Shown: positions 37,705 through 47,128, counted from the first letter of the stretch. The stretch: 64,000 nt of DNA from Mucilaginibacter ginkgonis (GCF_009754905.2 NZ_CP066775.1:3633785-3697784), one strand, 5' to 3'. Made by a program: numbers and translations. Notes: generated by a model not told the origin, from the letters alone.

Positions 37705-40255
37705 ACTGTTAAAAACAGAAAAGCAGCCACTTAAGCTGGGTTGGCTTTTTGAAATGGCCTGGCGCGACAGCCGCAAAAACCGCTCGCGGTTGATGCTGTT
37801 TATTTCGTCTATCATTTTTGGTATTGCAGCCATTGTGGCGATATACTCGTTTGGTTATAATATTAAAAAAGATGTAGATAACCAGGCAGCGACCCTAATC
37901 GGCGCAGATCTTTCCATCAGCTCAAACAAACCGGTCGACGCGTCTATAAAACCGATGCTCGATTCATTAGGCGACCGCCGATCGCAGGAGCGCAACTTCG
38001 CGTCAATGGTGTTTTTCCCAAAAACAGGTAATACCAAGTTAATGCAGATACGTGCACTTCAGGGAGAGTTTCCTTACTATGGCGCTATTGAAAGTACGCC
38101 GTCATCGGCTTCGCAAACTTTTAGGACCGGTCGGCGCGCATTGGTAGACCAAACATTAATGCTGCAATTCAATGCCCACGTAAACGACTCCATTAAAGTG
38201 GGGAACCTCACTTTTCAGATCGTGGGTGTATTAAATAAGGCACCCGGTCAAACGGGTATTGCGGCTGGCATTGCTCCAATAGTTTACATCCCGCTGCAGT
38301 ACCTTGAGGCAACCGGACTGATGCAAAGAGGCAGTCGTATTGGCTACACGTTTTACTACAAATTTGACCATGATGTAAACGTTACCAAGCTGGTGAAGGG
38401 AATGGAAGACAAGTTGGAGCGCAACAACCTTAGCTATGATACTATAGATACCCGCAAAGAAAATACAGGCCGCAGTTTTGAAGACCTCACAAAGTTTTTA
38501 TCGTTAGTTGGGTTCATTGCTTTGTTATTAGGCTGCGTTGGCGTTGCCAGTGCGGTGCACATCTACATCCGCGAAAAGATAGCATCAATTGCCATTATGC
38601 GTTGCCTGGGTGTGCGCTCTGCACAAGCGTTCATTATATACCTGATGCAGATTTTAGCCATTGGACTTGTTGGTTCTGTCATTGGTGCAGCATTGGGCAG
38701 CGCTATACAATATGCCATGCCGCACGTGTTTAAAGACTTTTTACCTTTAACGGTATCTACCGCGGTTTCATGGGCGGCCATTGGTCAGGGTGTATTGTTA
38801 GGAATGATCATATCGGTACTGTTTGCCTTGCTTCCGCTTATTGCTATCCGCAATATCTCGCCGTTAAACACATTACGCATGTCTTATGATAACATTAACC
38901 TTATGCGTGATCCTTTGCGTTGGTTGGTTTACCTTTTGATCGGCGGTTTTATCGTATTGTTTACCAAGTTCCAGCTGGATAGTTGGAAAGGCAGTGTCGC
39001 TTTCACAATAGGGATTCTCATCGCCTTTTTCATCCTTACACTCATTGCACGCGGGTTAATGATACTTGCCCGGCTGATCATACGCAATTCGTGGAGCTAT
39101 TTATGGCGGCAAGGTTTTGCTAATCTTTACCGGCCTAATAATCAAACCATTATTTTAATTGTGTCGATCGGTCTTAGTACAACTTTTATCTGTACGTTAT
39201 TTTTTATACAAAATATACTGGTTAAGCAGGTAAGCCTTTCTGCCACAAGCAACAGCGCCAATATGATCTTATTTGATATTCAGCCTGCACAAAAGCAAGC
39301 ATTGGCAGCTACAACCAAAAGCCAGCATTTACCTGTAATTCAACAGGTGCCGGTAGTGACCATGCGAATGGCCACCATAAATGGTAAGACAGAGTCCATT
39401 TATAAAAAAGACACTACCCTCAAAATTCCGGCGCGAATTTTTGCGAACGAATATCGCGCCACTTACCGCGACACCCTTGTACCGACAGAAAAAGTCATCG
39501 AAGGTGATTGGACAGGCAAAGCAATTTCCGGAAAGGATGTGGCTATTTCCTTAGAAGACCGTTTTGCGAAGCATAACCATTTAAAGGTAGGCGATCATAT
39601 AGCCTTTAACGTTCAAGGTTCACCAATACCAACTGTGGTTACCAGCATCCGCCAGGTAAACTGGAATAAAATGCAAACCAACTTTTTGGTTGTGTTTCCA
39701 AAGGGGGTTCTGGAAGATGCGCCACAGTTTTATGCTATGCTTACACATGTTGGATCTGATAAAATATCTGCTAAGTATCAGCAAACAGTGGTTAAGCAGT
39801 TTCCGAATATTTCTATCATAGATCTGGGGCAATTACTAAGTGTGCTTGATGAGTTGCTGGATAAATTAGGTGACATCATAAAATTCATGAGCGCTTTTAG
39901 CATCATTACGGGTATTGTGGTTTTGATTGCTTCAGTACGCATCAGCAAGTATCAACGCATACGCGAAAGTGTTTTATTGCGCACAATGGGCGCAAGCCGT
40001 AAACAAATACTAACCATTACTGCTTTAGAGTATATATTTCTTGGCGGGTTATCAGCTTTGACAGGGATATTGATAGCGATGACAGGAAGCTGGTTTTTAG
40101 CGAAGTTTAGTTTTGATATACCATTTACGGTAAGCATTGTACCGGCCGCTGTAATTTTTGTGATCATTACCGGGCTAACCGTCGTGATAGGCTTGTTAAA
40201 TAGTCGTGGCATTTTGAACAGGCCGCCTTTAGAAATTTTAAGAGGCGATGATTGA
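37697..40255 (+). CDS. FtsX-like ABC permease (YbbP type)
   Basis: 852 residues with about ten membrane segments in two FtsX-like halves: a first span near 30-50, then spans near 270-420, 470-500 and 670-840, with large periplasmic regions at about 55-265 and 530-680. CLGVRSAQAFIIYLMQILAI and TMGASRKQILTITALEYIFL are the conserved cytoplasmic coupling regions. The start overlaps the ATPase stop by 8 bp and the stop overlaps the next ATG by 8 bp, so the three genes form one unit. The two-domain, ten-span form matches YbbP rather than MacB or LolC. Function unknown. Confidence 0.92.
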   Translation: MSELLKTEKQPLKLGWLFEMAWRDSRKNRSRLMLFISSIIFGIAAIVAIYSFGYNIKKDVDNQAATLIGADLSISSNKPVDASIKPMLDSLGDRRSQERNFASMVFFPKTGNTKLMQIRALQGEFPYYGAIESTPSSASQTFRTGRRALVDQTLMLQFNAHVNDSIKVGNLTFQIVGVLNKAPGQTGIAAGIAPIVYIPLQYLEATGLMQRGSRIGYTFYYKFDHDVNVTKLVKGMEDKLERNNLSYDTIDTRKENTGRSFEDLTKFLSLVGFIALLLGCVGVASAVHIYIREKIASIAIMRCLGVRSAQAFIIYLMQILAIGLVGSVIGAALGSAIQYAMPHVFKDFLPLTVSTAVSWAAIGQGVLLGMIISVLFALLPLIAIRNISPLNTLRMSYDNINLMRDPLRWLVYLLIGGFIVLFTKFQLDSWKGSVAFTIGILIAFFILTLIARGLMILARLIIRNSWSYLWRQGFANLYRPNNQTIILIVSIGLSTTFICTLFFIQNILVKQVSLSATSNSANMILFDIQPAQKQALAATTKSQHLPVIQQVPVVTMRMATINGKTESIYKKDTTLKIPARIFANEYRATYRDTLVPTEKVIEGDWTGKAISGKDVAISLEDRFAKHNHLKVGDHIAFNVQGSPIPTVVTSIRQVNWNKMQTNFLVVFPKGVLEDAPQFYAMLTHVGSDKISAKYQQTVVKQFPNISIIDLGQLLSVLDELLDKLGDIIKFMSAFSIITGIVVLIASVRISKYQRIRESVLLRTMGASRKQILTITALEYIFLGGLSALTGILIAMTGSWFLAKFSFDIPFTVSIVPAAVIFVIITGLTVVIGLLNSRGILNRPPLEILRGDD

Positions 40256-40940
40256 TAAAATGAATAAGACCAAAATATACCTGGCTTTTGCATGTGCGCT
40301 GCTTGCCTTTAGCTGTAGCAATCCGCCCAAGGTTAAAGATACAGACGATACGAGCTACGTAAAACGTAAAGCACCATCTGCAACAGGGAGGAAAACGATT
40401 TTAGTTTTTGGGGATAGTCTGACAGCAGGCTACGGCCTTGATGATCCATCAGCAGCGTATCCCGGAGTGTTGCAGCATTATATAGATTCTTTAAAGCTAA
40501 ACTATACTGTTGTCAACTCCGGTGTTAGCGGCGAAACTACAGCCGGTGGCCGCAGCCGTATAGATTGGGTGCTGAAAACTGAACCGGATATCTTTCTGCT
40601 TGAATTAGGCGCAAACGACGGCTTGCGCGGTACTACAGTTACGGAGACTATTCACAACCTGCAAACAATAATTGATAAGGTAAAAGCGAAATATCCTGAT
40701 ACGAAGATTATCTTATTAGGTATGCAGGTGCCGCCAAGTATGGGGCAAAAATACGTAGGTGACTTTAAAAAGCTGTTTCCCGACCTTGCAGAAAAGAACC
40801 ATATTGATTTGGTGCCTTTTTTGTTGCAGGGTGTTGGCGGTGACCCAAAACTTAACCAGGCGGATGGTATACATCCAAACGTTGCAGGCGCTAAAATTTT
40901 GGCAGCAAATGTTTGGCAGGTGTTAAAGAAAGAAATTTGA
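40248..40940 (+). CDS. TesA-like arylesterase / lysophospholipase lipoprotein (SGNH family)
   Basis: 230 residues. Lipobox LLAFSC puts the lipidated cysteine at about 23. SGNH blocks: FGDSLTAGYG (serine at about 57), SGVSGETTAGG, LGANDGLRG and DGIHPN near the C-terminus with the Asp-His pair. TesA-type enzymes hydrolyse thioesters, arylesters and lysophospholipids. An alternative ATG at 40260 begins after the permease stop and gives MNKTKIYLAF; either start keeps the lipobox. E. coli TesA is periplasmic, whereas this one should be membrane-anchored. Followed by a terminator at 40950. Confidence 0.9.
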   Translation: MIDKMNKTKIYLAFACALLAFSCSNPPKVKDTDDTSYVKRKAPSATGRKTILVFGDSLTAGYGLDDPSAAYPGVLQHYIDSLKLNYTVVNSGVSGETTAGGRSRIDWVLKTEPDIFLLELGANDGLRGTTVTETIHNLQTIIDKVKAKYPDTKIILLGMQVPPSMGQKYVGDFKKLFPDLAEKNHIDLVPFLLQGVGGDPKLNQADGIHPNVAGAKILAANVWQVLKKEI

Positions 40941-40949
40941 TCCGACAAA

Positions 40950-40975
40950 AAAGCCCTTGATCTTTCAAGGGCTTT
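40950..40975 (+). terminator. Terminator of the ybbA-ybbP-tesA-like operon
   Basis: AAAGCCCTTGA-tctt-TCAAGGGCTTT, a perfect 11-bp stem followed by CTTGTTATT. It also faces the small minus-strand gene ending at 40983. Confidence 0.88.
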
Positions 40976-40982
40976 CTTGTTA

Positions 40983-41156
40983 TTACCAGTAACGGTAATA
41001 TCTGTGGTGATTGCGCATATAAGGCGCACGGTGATGATAATGACGACCGTTGTGATAATAGCGGCCCTTACCAATACTCACCCTGATTTGTGCATCTGCG
41101 CTGGCAAATGTGCAGGCAGTGATTGCTAATAGTAGTAAAAATTTTAAATGTTTCAT
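40983..41156 (-). CDS. Small secreted His/Tyr/Arg-rich protein
   Basis: 57 residues, ATG at 41156, TAA at 40983-40985. It begins with a clean signal peptide (MKHLKFLLLLAITACTFASA, then DAQ, cleavage near residue 23). The mature 34 residues are rich in histidine, tyrosine and arginine: IRVSIGKGRYYHNGRHYHHR followed by APYMRNHHRYYRYW. The start, signal peptide and codon use support a real gene. Histidine density suggests possible metal binding, but this is only a guess. It sits between the tesA terminator and ppk1 and is transcribed with ppk1's strand, 68 bp downstream of the ppk1 stop. Confidence 0.75.
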   Translation of the reverse strand: MKHLKFLLLLAITACTFASADAQIRVSIGKGRYYHNGRHYHHRAPYMRNHHRYYRYW

Positions 41157-41224
41157 GGCTTTGTTAGTTTATAAACCCATAACAGATGCTCTTGCAGGTT
41201 GGTTTGTACTATTATCGTTACGGT

Positions 41225-43282
41225 TTAATTTGTTGCAAGAGAGGTAGACGCGATCATCTCGTAGATCTCTTTTTGCGATTCCACAGCAACTTCTCCTTGC
41301 ATAATGGGCACATTCTCCAATAAGCTGTTGATTGTCACCGCTTGCGTATTGTCCTGCAACTGAAGATCTATAATCCGGCGGACTTGCTTTTTAATCTCTG
41401 CATCATAAATTGGGAAGCATACCTCAATACGGTGGTAAATGTTACGGTTCATCCAGTCGGCAGATCCCATGTAAATTTCTTCGTTGCCGTTGTTGTCGAA
41501 TATAAAAACTCGCCCGTGTTCCAGGTAGCGGTCTACTATCCGGCGGACAGTGATGTTTTCGCTCATGCCCGGCACGCCCGGAATAAGACAGCAAATCCCC
41601 CGGACGATGAGTTGAACTATAACACCGGCATTAGAGGCTTCATATAATTTACCAATAAGTGCTTCCTCTTCAAGATTATTTAGTTTTATAATAATGCCGC
41701 AGTGTAACCCTTGCTTTTTGTTAGCAATTTCCCGGTCGATCAATTCCAAAAAGCGGTCTTTCAAATTAAACTGAGCGACAAGTAAATTTTCAAAACTCAC
41801 ATCAGTTAGAAATTTGCCGGGCTTTGCGCGTTTGCCTAAAATGATAAACAACAGTTCCATTTCGCGCAGCAAAGCTTTATTGCTTGTAAAAAGGATATGG
41901 TCTGTATAAAATTTGGCTGTAGTTTCATTAAGATTGCCTGTTGCCAAGAGGCCGTAGTATGATGTCTTGTCTTGAAGTCTTTTTTTAACAAGCGCTATTT
42001 TTGCGTGTACCTTTAGCGCCGTAACGCTGTAAATGATTTTCACACCGGCATCCATCATTTTCTTTGCCCAATGCAGGTTGTTAGCTTCATCAAAACGCGC
42101 CTTTAACTCTACCACCACAGTTACCGATTTGCCATTTTTAGCCGCACTGATAAGCGCGTTTACAATAAGCGAATGACTGGCCACGCGATAAAGCGTGACG
42201 TATATCTCCGAAACATCTTTATCAATTGACGCCTCATTAAAAAAACGTAGTACAGCGTCATAATTGTTATAAGGCGGATGGATCATCAGGTCCCTTGTCG
42301 CAATGGTATCTGCAATGGTTCTGTCATTTTGTAAGCCGGGCGGAACAACTACCGGCCATGGCGTATTGGAAAGATCTTTGCGATGAGCGGGCAGGTTCAT
42401 CAAATCTTTCAAATTGTGATAACAACCGCCTGCTACAGATGTAGCCTTAGTGATGTTCAGAAACTTTTTTAATTCTTCTAAAAGATAATCAGGCATATCG
42501 CCGTCATATAAGAAGCGTGTCGCTAAACCCTGGTCGCGTTTCTGTAGCTGTTTTTCTATCTCCTTAGACAGGTCTCCTGAGTAATCGTCTTTGAGATCCA
42601 GTTCGGCATCGCGGGTTACTTTAAAACTAAAACAGTTTTTAATCTCACTGCCTGTGAATATTTTATTGAGATTCTGTTTTATAACATCATCTATGAAAAG
42701 AATGTATAGGGTTTCTTTATCATCTATAGACATAAACCTGTCAAGTACATCAGAGGGGATATTCAAGATGTACAGCTTCGTATCCGTACTTGCCGCCGTT
42801 TCGACCAGGAAGTATAATTTATTGTTCTCAGGAAAGAAAACAGTGTCCCGGGTGATCAATACCGGTTGCAGAAATGCCGTAACTTCCGCTAAAAAATAAC
42901 TGTCGATATTTTCCTTCAACTTCTCCGGAACAGGCTGCTCGTACAGCAACGTGATGTGCTCTGATGTTAACGCGGGCAGTAATTGCAACGTAAAGATCTC
43001 ACCGAAACGGTTCAGTTGGTTATTTATGGTTTCGGTAACATTGTAAAAGATGTCGGCGTGTTCTGTTTCATCAAGATCAGCACTTTTTTTCTTACCTATC
43101 TTTTTCATGGCCGCGATAACCGGCATACGCACGCGGTAAAACTCGTCGAGGTTTGATGAAAATATGCTAAGGAATTTTATCCGTTCTAATAGCGGATTAC
43201 GTGAATTGGCAGCTTCTTCTAAAACGCGGCTATTGAAACCCAGCCAGCTGAGATCGCGATTAAAAAAACGATATTCTTCCAT
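41225..43282 (-). CDS. ppk1: Polyphosphate kinase 1
   Basis: 685 residues from the ATG at 43282 (MEEYRFFNRDLSWLGFN); the frame also opens with a TTG four codons earlier. The N-terminal domain holds IFSSNLDEFYRVRM; the C-terminal catalytic domains carry VELKARFDEANNLHWAKKM, TALKVHAKIALV with the active-site histidine, and LLATGNLNETTAKFYTDH. Two phospholipase D-like halves are present, as in PPK1 proteins of normal length. It reversibly makes polyphosphate from ATP at the cytoplasmic side. Divergent from the PAP2 phosphatase. No ppx gene lies beside it in this window. Confidence 0.95.
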   Translation of the reverse strand: MEEYRFFNRDLSWLGFNSRVLEEAANSRNPLLERIKFLSIFSSNLDEFYRVRMPVIAAMKKIGKKKSADLDETEHADIFYNVTETINNQLNRFGEIFTLQLLPALTSEHITLLYEQPVPEKLKENIDSYFLAEVTAFLQPVLITRDTVFFPENNKLYFLVETAASTDTKLYILNIPSDVLDRFMSIDDKETLYILFIDDVIKQNLNKIFTGSEIKNCFSFKVTRDAELDLKDDYSGDLSKEIEKQLQKRDQGLATRFLYDGDMPDYLLEELKKFLNITKATSVAGGCYHNLKDLMNLPAHRKDLSNTPWPVVVPPGLQNDRTIADTIATRDLMIHPPYNNYDAVLRFFNEASIDKDVSEIYVTLYRVASHSLIVNALISAAKNGKSVTVVVELKARFDEANNLHWAKKMMDAGVKIIYSVTALKVHAKIALVKKRLQDKTSYYGLLATGNLNETTAKFYTDHILFTSNKALLREMELLFIILGKRAKPGKFLTDVSFENLLVAQFNLKDRFLELIDREIANKKQGLHCGIIIKLNNLEEEALIGKLYEASNAGVIVQLIVRGICCLIPGVPGMSENITVRRIVDRYLEHGRVFIFDNNGNEEIYMGSADWMNRNIYHRIEVCFPIYDAEIKKQVRRIIDLQLQDNTQAVTINSLLENVPIMQGEVAVESQKEIYEMIASTSLATN

Positions 43283-43353
43283 CTTAACTAACAATGATTG
43301 CCTTGATATTCAAAATTAAAACAACATTGACTGGTAGCTTTGTGTTTCTCATT

Positions 43354-43361
43354 TATATTTG
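43354..43361 (+). promoter_or_regulatory. Candidate -7 element of the PAP2 phosphatase gene
   Basis: TATATTTG matches TAnnTTTG exactly and lies 27 bp upstream of the TTG at 43388. It sits downstream of an ATG (43340) in the same frame, arguing that the shorter protein is the real one. No clear -33 TTG at the ideal spacing. Confidence 0.45.
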
Positions 43362-43387
43362 CGAAAACCCATAAAACGCAGCCCGAC

Positions 43388-44005
43388 TTGAAAAAAGCAA
43401 AGTTGTTCATTTTAATACCTACCCTGTTTATTAGTGTTAAAGGGTTTGCGCAAGAACCTGTTGTTATCAAGCCGCCTCAGGACTCGCCGATACAAAAGTT
43501 TGATAATAACATAATGGATAACCTGGCTAAAAGCCGTACGCCTGAAAAGACACGTTATCTGCTAGGTGTCACTAACAGCATACAATATGTTGAAGCAGGG
43601 GTTCCGGCGGCAATGTTTATTGGCGGTGTATTAGGCCACGATAAAGAACTGAGAGAAAACTCATTATACGTTGCAAGCAGCACCGCTATATCGCTGGGCT
43701 TAACTTTGCTGATCAAACACTTTGTGCGCCGCCCAAGGCCGTTTATCCGAAACAAAACATTCATCCCCGTTTACAGGGCCGGTAGCACGTCTTTCCCGTC
43801 CGGCCACACTTCTACCACATTTGCTCTGGCTAGTTCGTTGAGCATTGCCTACCCGAAATGGTATGTTATCGCTCCGGCATTTATTTACGCCGGCACTGTG
43901 GGCTATTCGCGTATGTACCTTGGAGAGCATTTTCCGACAGATGTTGCTGCCGGGGCGACAATCGGGGTTGGATCGGCCGTTGCACTATCAGGATTGAGCC
44001 GTTAA
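43388..44005 (+). CDS. PAP2 superfamily phosphatase with signal peptide
   Basis: 205 residues from a TTG at 43388; this gives a proper signal peptide (KKAKLFILIPTLFISVKGFA, cut before Q), whereas the ATG at 43340 would add an unlikely 16-residue extension and lies upstream of a -7 promoter element. PAP2 motifs are complete: KHFVRRPRPF near 118, SFPSGHTS near 141 and SRMYLGEHFPTD near 177-188 with the catalytic histidine. Likely acts on lipid phosphates such as phosphatidylglycerophosphate or undecaprenyl pyrophosphate. The stop codon overlaps that of the convergent gene by two bases at a TTAA. Confidence 0.85.
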   Translation: MKKAKLFILIPTLFISVKGFAQEPVVIKPPQDSPIQKFDNNIMDNLAKSRTPEKTRYLLGVTNSIQYVEAGVPAAMFIGGVLGHDKELRENSLYVASSTAISLGLTLLIKHFVRRPRPFIRNKTFIPVYRAGSTSFPSGHTSTTFALASSLSIAYPKWYVIAPAFIYAGTVGYSRMYLGEHFPTDVAAGATIGVGSAVALSGLSR

Positions 44006-46605
44006 AACCTGAAACCAACTGTAAAGTATGGGTAAGCGCCTTCTTTTGAAAAGCCTACCAAACCTTCAATCAGTATCAATTGCGCAGGGGTGAAATATAA
44101 ACCGCCGCCAAAACCATCATGCCAAACATTTGAATTTTCGCCGGGCGACCAAACCCTGCCTATATCATTGAATCCCACCGCCCCAACTGTGCCGGGCAGC
44201 ACATAAGAGTTAAAGTCGAACAATTTAAAGCGAACTTCCAGATTATCATAAGCGTAACTTTTGCCCGTAAAACGCTGGAAGTAATAACCTCTCAAGTTAA
44301 CATTGCCGCCAAGCGTAAGCTGTTGAAAGTACTCTGCATTGCCGATGGTGGTACCACCGCCTATTCGGTTTGCGATAACAAATGTTGAATCACTTGGAGG
44401 TGTAATGAAGAAACTAAATTCGGTCTTGATTTGTCCGTAACTGTGTTCATTTTGTTTTATGCCCGTTATACCGCTGATTGTAGTGTTCCAATTTACCCCG
44501 CGATGCGGTACTAAAGATTTGTCACGGGTATCATAATTAGCGTTGACAGTAACACCTGCATACCATTTTGTATCAAACACGCGCTCATCGGGATGCTGGT
44601 CGGCGTAGTTCTTTATAAACTTGCTTTGATTTTTGCCGCCTTCACCATTGTAATATTGTCCGGTAAGGCTTTCTGTAAATGCCCAATTGCCCGGCCGTTG
44701 TCTTAAACCAATGTTTGTTTCAACGTAATCATAAGTATTGCGATAATAATACACATCAGTTCCCTGATCCTCATTGTTTAAGAAGACACTTTCGTTGCCG
44801 GTGCCAAAAAAGCTGTATTTATAGTTCGGGCCTTTTGAAAAAGCGTTTACCACAAGGTCGCTTCCGCCAATTGCTTTGGTAAATTCGCCTTTATAACCTA
44901 AATAAAGCGAATTGTTGCCGAAGCCATAGTTGGCTATAAAGGTTTGCCTCGACGCAAATGGCTCTTTACGGAACCCTTGTTTAACGACAATAACTTCCGG
45001 GATTAATTGAAAGCCATAATCGCGGTTATAACTTGCCAAAAGCAGGGGCTGCCAATAGCTGTACTTAAAATATTTACGCTTATAGTAGTTAACCAGCGTA
45101 TCTGTGCCCGTACGAAGCTTTACCTGGCCTGCGTTTGGAAAAATGTTTTTCTGGTCGCTGCGGTCATAAATATATCGGTTACCATGAGACTTTATACTGC
45201 TATCTACGTTAAATGTATCTTCGCCATCGCCGCCGATCATCCGCACCTTTATCGGTGACCTATCAACGCCGTGCATCGAGAAAACATCATCACCGTCTAG
45301 CGCAAAAATTCTTACATCCTTTGTATCCGCCGGGTCAAATGTCCGTTCAAATGTTACCTGTTCTATTTTACCTTCTTTGCTGATCTTGTTGATCTTTACA
45401 TGTACGCTTCCATCGGCATTATTAGTTACATCAACATATTCTTTTTTAGCAGTCCCTAATACTTCAACAGAATGAGAGATGAATTTATAGTAGGTGAGTG
45501 CCTGATCCTTTAAGCCGTTTCTGCGGGCTATCATTTTATTTGTGATTGGCGGGCCCGACAAGCGGTAAATAGCAGGCGGCATACGTTTTACAGCCTCGCT
45601 GATCACTTGGTCTGTCAGCAATTTTTGAGCATCGGCAATCTGCTCCAACCAATCTTGTTTGCCCAAGCGTGATAAGTAATAGCGGTCAAAATCCTGATTA
45701 TTCAGGTTCCAGAAGTCAATTGCCCGAATGCGGGTATTATAGTTTTGGAATTTTTCAAAGCTGTCGTTTAAAGATAATATCGTCGGGAAAATGCCGGTGC
45801 CGTTGTAAAACACCTGGTCGCGGTCTTTAGGTATCGGTTTAAAGTAAGTGCCTTTTCCGTCTTCTATCTGTTCAAAGCGCCATTGATCTCCGTGGCGGTC
45901 CCAGTCCCCTAAAATAAAATCGAGCAAACGTGCCCGTAATATCAATTTTGCGTCAACGTGATTATCATTATCAGCCTCAAGCTTTTTCTGTGTCTTATCA
46001 TTATTGTCCGTTTTATCTACATCGCTTGGTTCGCGCTCTTCAAACAGGAAAACCTTATTAGCAAATTCCTTGCGATATTTTCCTAAAGCAGGATCGTCGC
46101 TTACATAAACTACCTGAGGGTTTGCATGTGGAATGCCTAATGCCTGTGCCAACGTTGGCACTACCAAAGCGCCAAAAGGGTGTTCTGCCGTAACTTGGTC
46201 TTGAACTATACTTGCAGCAAGGGTGCCTCTTAACGCTTCGGGTAAAACACTGTCAGGATATTTTTGAATGGTGCGCAGGGTCCATTTTTGACCGGAGGCA
46301 TCTACCAAGTGTAAAGATTTGGTTTGTCGGCCTCCGCCTTCCTCATCTATTTTTAAGCCGCCGTAGTCTTTAAAACTAAAGACTTTCATTTTTACGGGAG
46401 TTGCCCATAACTTTCTGTAACTCTCGCCGAAAAATCTACGGTGCGTTTTGCTGACACTGTCATAACCCGGTTCTACCGCGCGGACAATACTGTCGCCTAA
46501 CGTATGCTTTTGCGCACTAACATCCATTCCTGTTATTGTTAACAAGAAAAGGACGATATATCTTAAGAATGAGTTTTTTCGAGATGGTAATTGCAAGTCA
46601 GGCAA
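44002..46605 (-). CDS. Omp85/BamA-type outer membrane protein with kinase-like N-terminal region
   Basis: About 867 residues. A signal peptide ends at VSAQ (residue 32). Residues about 570-867 form an Omp85/surface-antigen-like beta-barrel with RGVNWNTTISG, GNVNLRGYYFQRFTGKSYAY and a terminal phenylalanine. Between them, residues about 70-350 hold GGRQTKSLHLVDASGQKWTL with a lysine near 115, then LLDFILGDWDRHGDQWRF (Asp-236, Arg-237, His-238) and KPIPKDRDQVF (Asp-261/263), spaced like the lysine, catalytic loop and metal aspartate of HipA/FAM20-like kinases. POTRA domains are not obvious. The start is a TTG (46605) or a TTG three codons later; the exact start is unsettled. Kinase activity is an inference. 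Confidence 0.78.
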   Translation of the reverse strand: MPDLQLPSRKNSFLRYIVLFLLTITGMDVSAQKHTLGDSIVRAVEPGYDSVSKTHRRFFGESYRKLWATPVKMKVFSFKDYGGLKIDEEGGGRQTKSLHLVDASGQKWTLRTIQKYPDSVLPEALRGTLAASIVQDQVTAEHPFGALVVPTLAQALGIPHANPQVVYVSDDPALGKYRKEFANKVFLFEEREPSDVDKTDNNDKTQKKLEADNDNHVDAKLILRARLLDFILGDWDRHGDQWRFEQIEDGKGTYFKPIPKDRDQVFYNGTGIFPTILSLNDSFEKFQNYNTRIRAIDFWNLNNQDFDRYYLSRLGKQDWLEQIADAQKLLTDQVISEAVKRMPPAIYRLSGPPITNKMIARRNGLKDQALTYYKFISHSVEVLGTAKKEYVDVTNNADGSVHVKINKISKEGKIEQVTFERTFDPADTKDVRIFALDGDDVFSMHGVDRSPIKVRMIGGDGEDTFNVDSSIKSHGNRYIYDRSDQKNIFPNAGQVKLRTGTDTLVNYYKRKYFKYSYWQPLLLASYNRDYGFQLIPEVIVVKQGFRKEPFASRQTFIANYGFGNNSLYLGYKGEFTKAIGGSDLVVNAFSKGPNYKYSFFGTGNESVFLNNEDQGTDVYYYRNTYDYVETNIGLRQRPGNWAFTESLTGQYYNGEGGKNQSKFIKNYADQHPDERVFDTKWYAGVTVNANYDTRDKSLVPHRGVNWNTTISGITGIKQNEHSYGQIKTEFSFFITPPSDSTFVIANRIGGGTTIGNAEYFQQLTLGGNVNLRGYYFQRFTGKSYAYDNLEVRFKLFDFNSYVLPGTVGAVGFNDIGRVWSPGENSNVWHDGFGGGLYFTPAQLILIEGLVGFSKEGAYPYFTVGFRF

Positions 46606-46699
46606 AGTTTTAGTACTGATTTATACCGTAATGTGTTTTTGCAATATTTTGTTTGCCTCCTTTGCGTAAATCTGTAGAAAATCTGAAGAATATGGAGCC

Positions 46700-47128
46700 C
46701 TATTGTTCGACAACGCCTTTTAGTTGGTTCAATACAGTTTTCCAATTTTCAGTCGAATGCTGTTTTGCTTCCTCATTAGCAATGTTATCCTGAGTTAAAG
46801 TTACTTTAGTTTTACCGCAGATCTCGTCCAACTCATAAGTAACTTTGTCATAATTCTCGGGCTTGTCTTCTAAACCGCTCATTGAACTCCAATAAGTGCT
46901 TTCGAATACTTTGTTAGGAACAAGTTTTAAGATAGTGCCCTTATCTTTGTACGCTTTGCCATTATACTCCCCTTCATAAGTTATGGGGCTGCCTTCTGTC
47001 CAGTGCGACGTGACATTTGTGCCGAAAAGATATTGTTTAATAATATCCGGCGATGTTATCGCTTGCCAAACCTTTGATGCAGGAGCATTGATCTCTATAG
47101 TTACGGTTGCTAAAAACTGATTTTTCAT
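46700..47128 (-). CDS. SRPBCC (AHSA1-like) domain protein
   Basis: 142 residues from the ATG at 47128; a GTG three codons upstream is less likely. FLATVTIEINAPASKVWQAI at the start, SPDIIKQYLFGTNVTSHW and YEGEYNGKAYKDKGTIL fit the activator of Hsp90 ATPase 1-like family of START folds. WKTVLNQLKGVV closes the domain. These are hydrophobic-ligand-binding cytoplasmic proteins with few assigned functions in bacteria. Single gene; divergent-tandem with no clear partner. Confidence 0.86.
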   Translation of the reverse strand: MKNQFLATVTIEINAPASKVWQAITSPDIIKQYLFGTNVTSHWTEGSPITYEGEYNGKAYKDKGTILKLVPNKVFESTYWSSMSGLEDKPENYDKVTYELDEICGKTKVTLTQDNIANEEAKQHSTENWKTVLNQLKGVVEQ

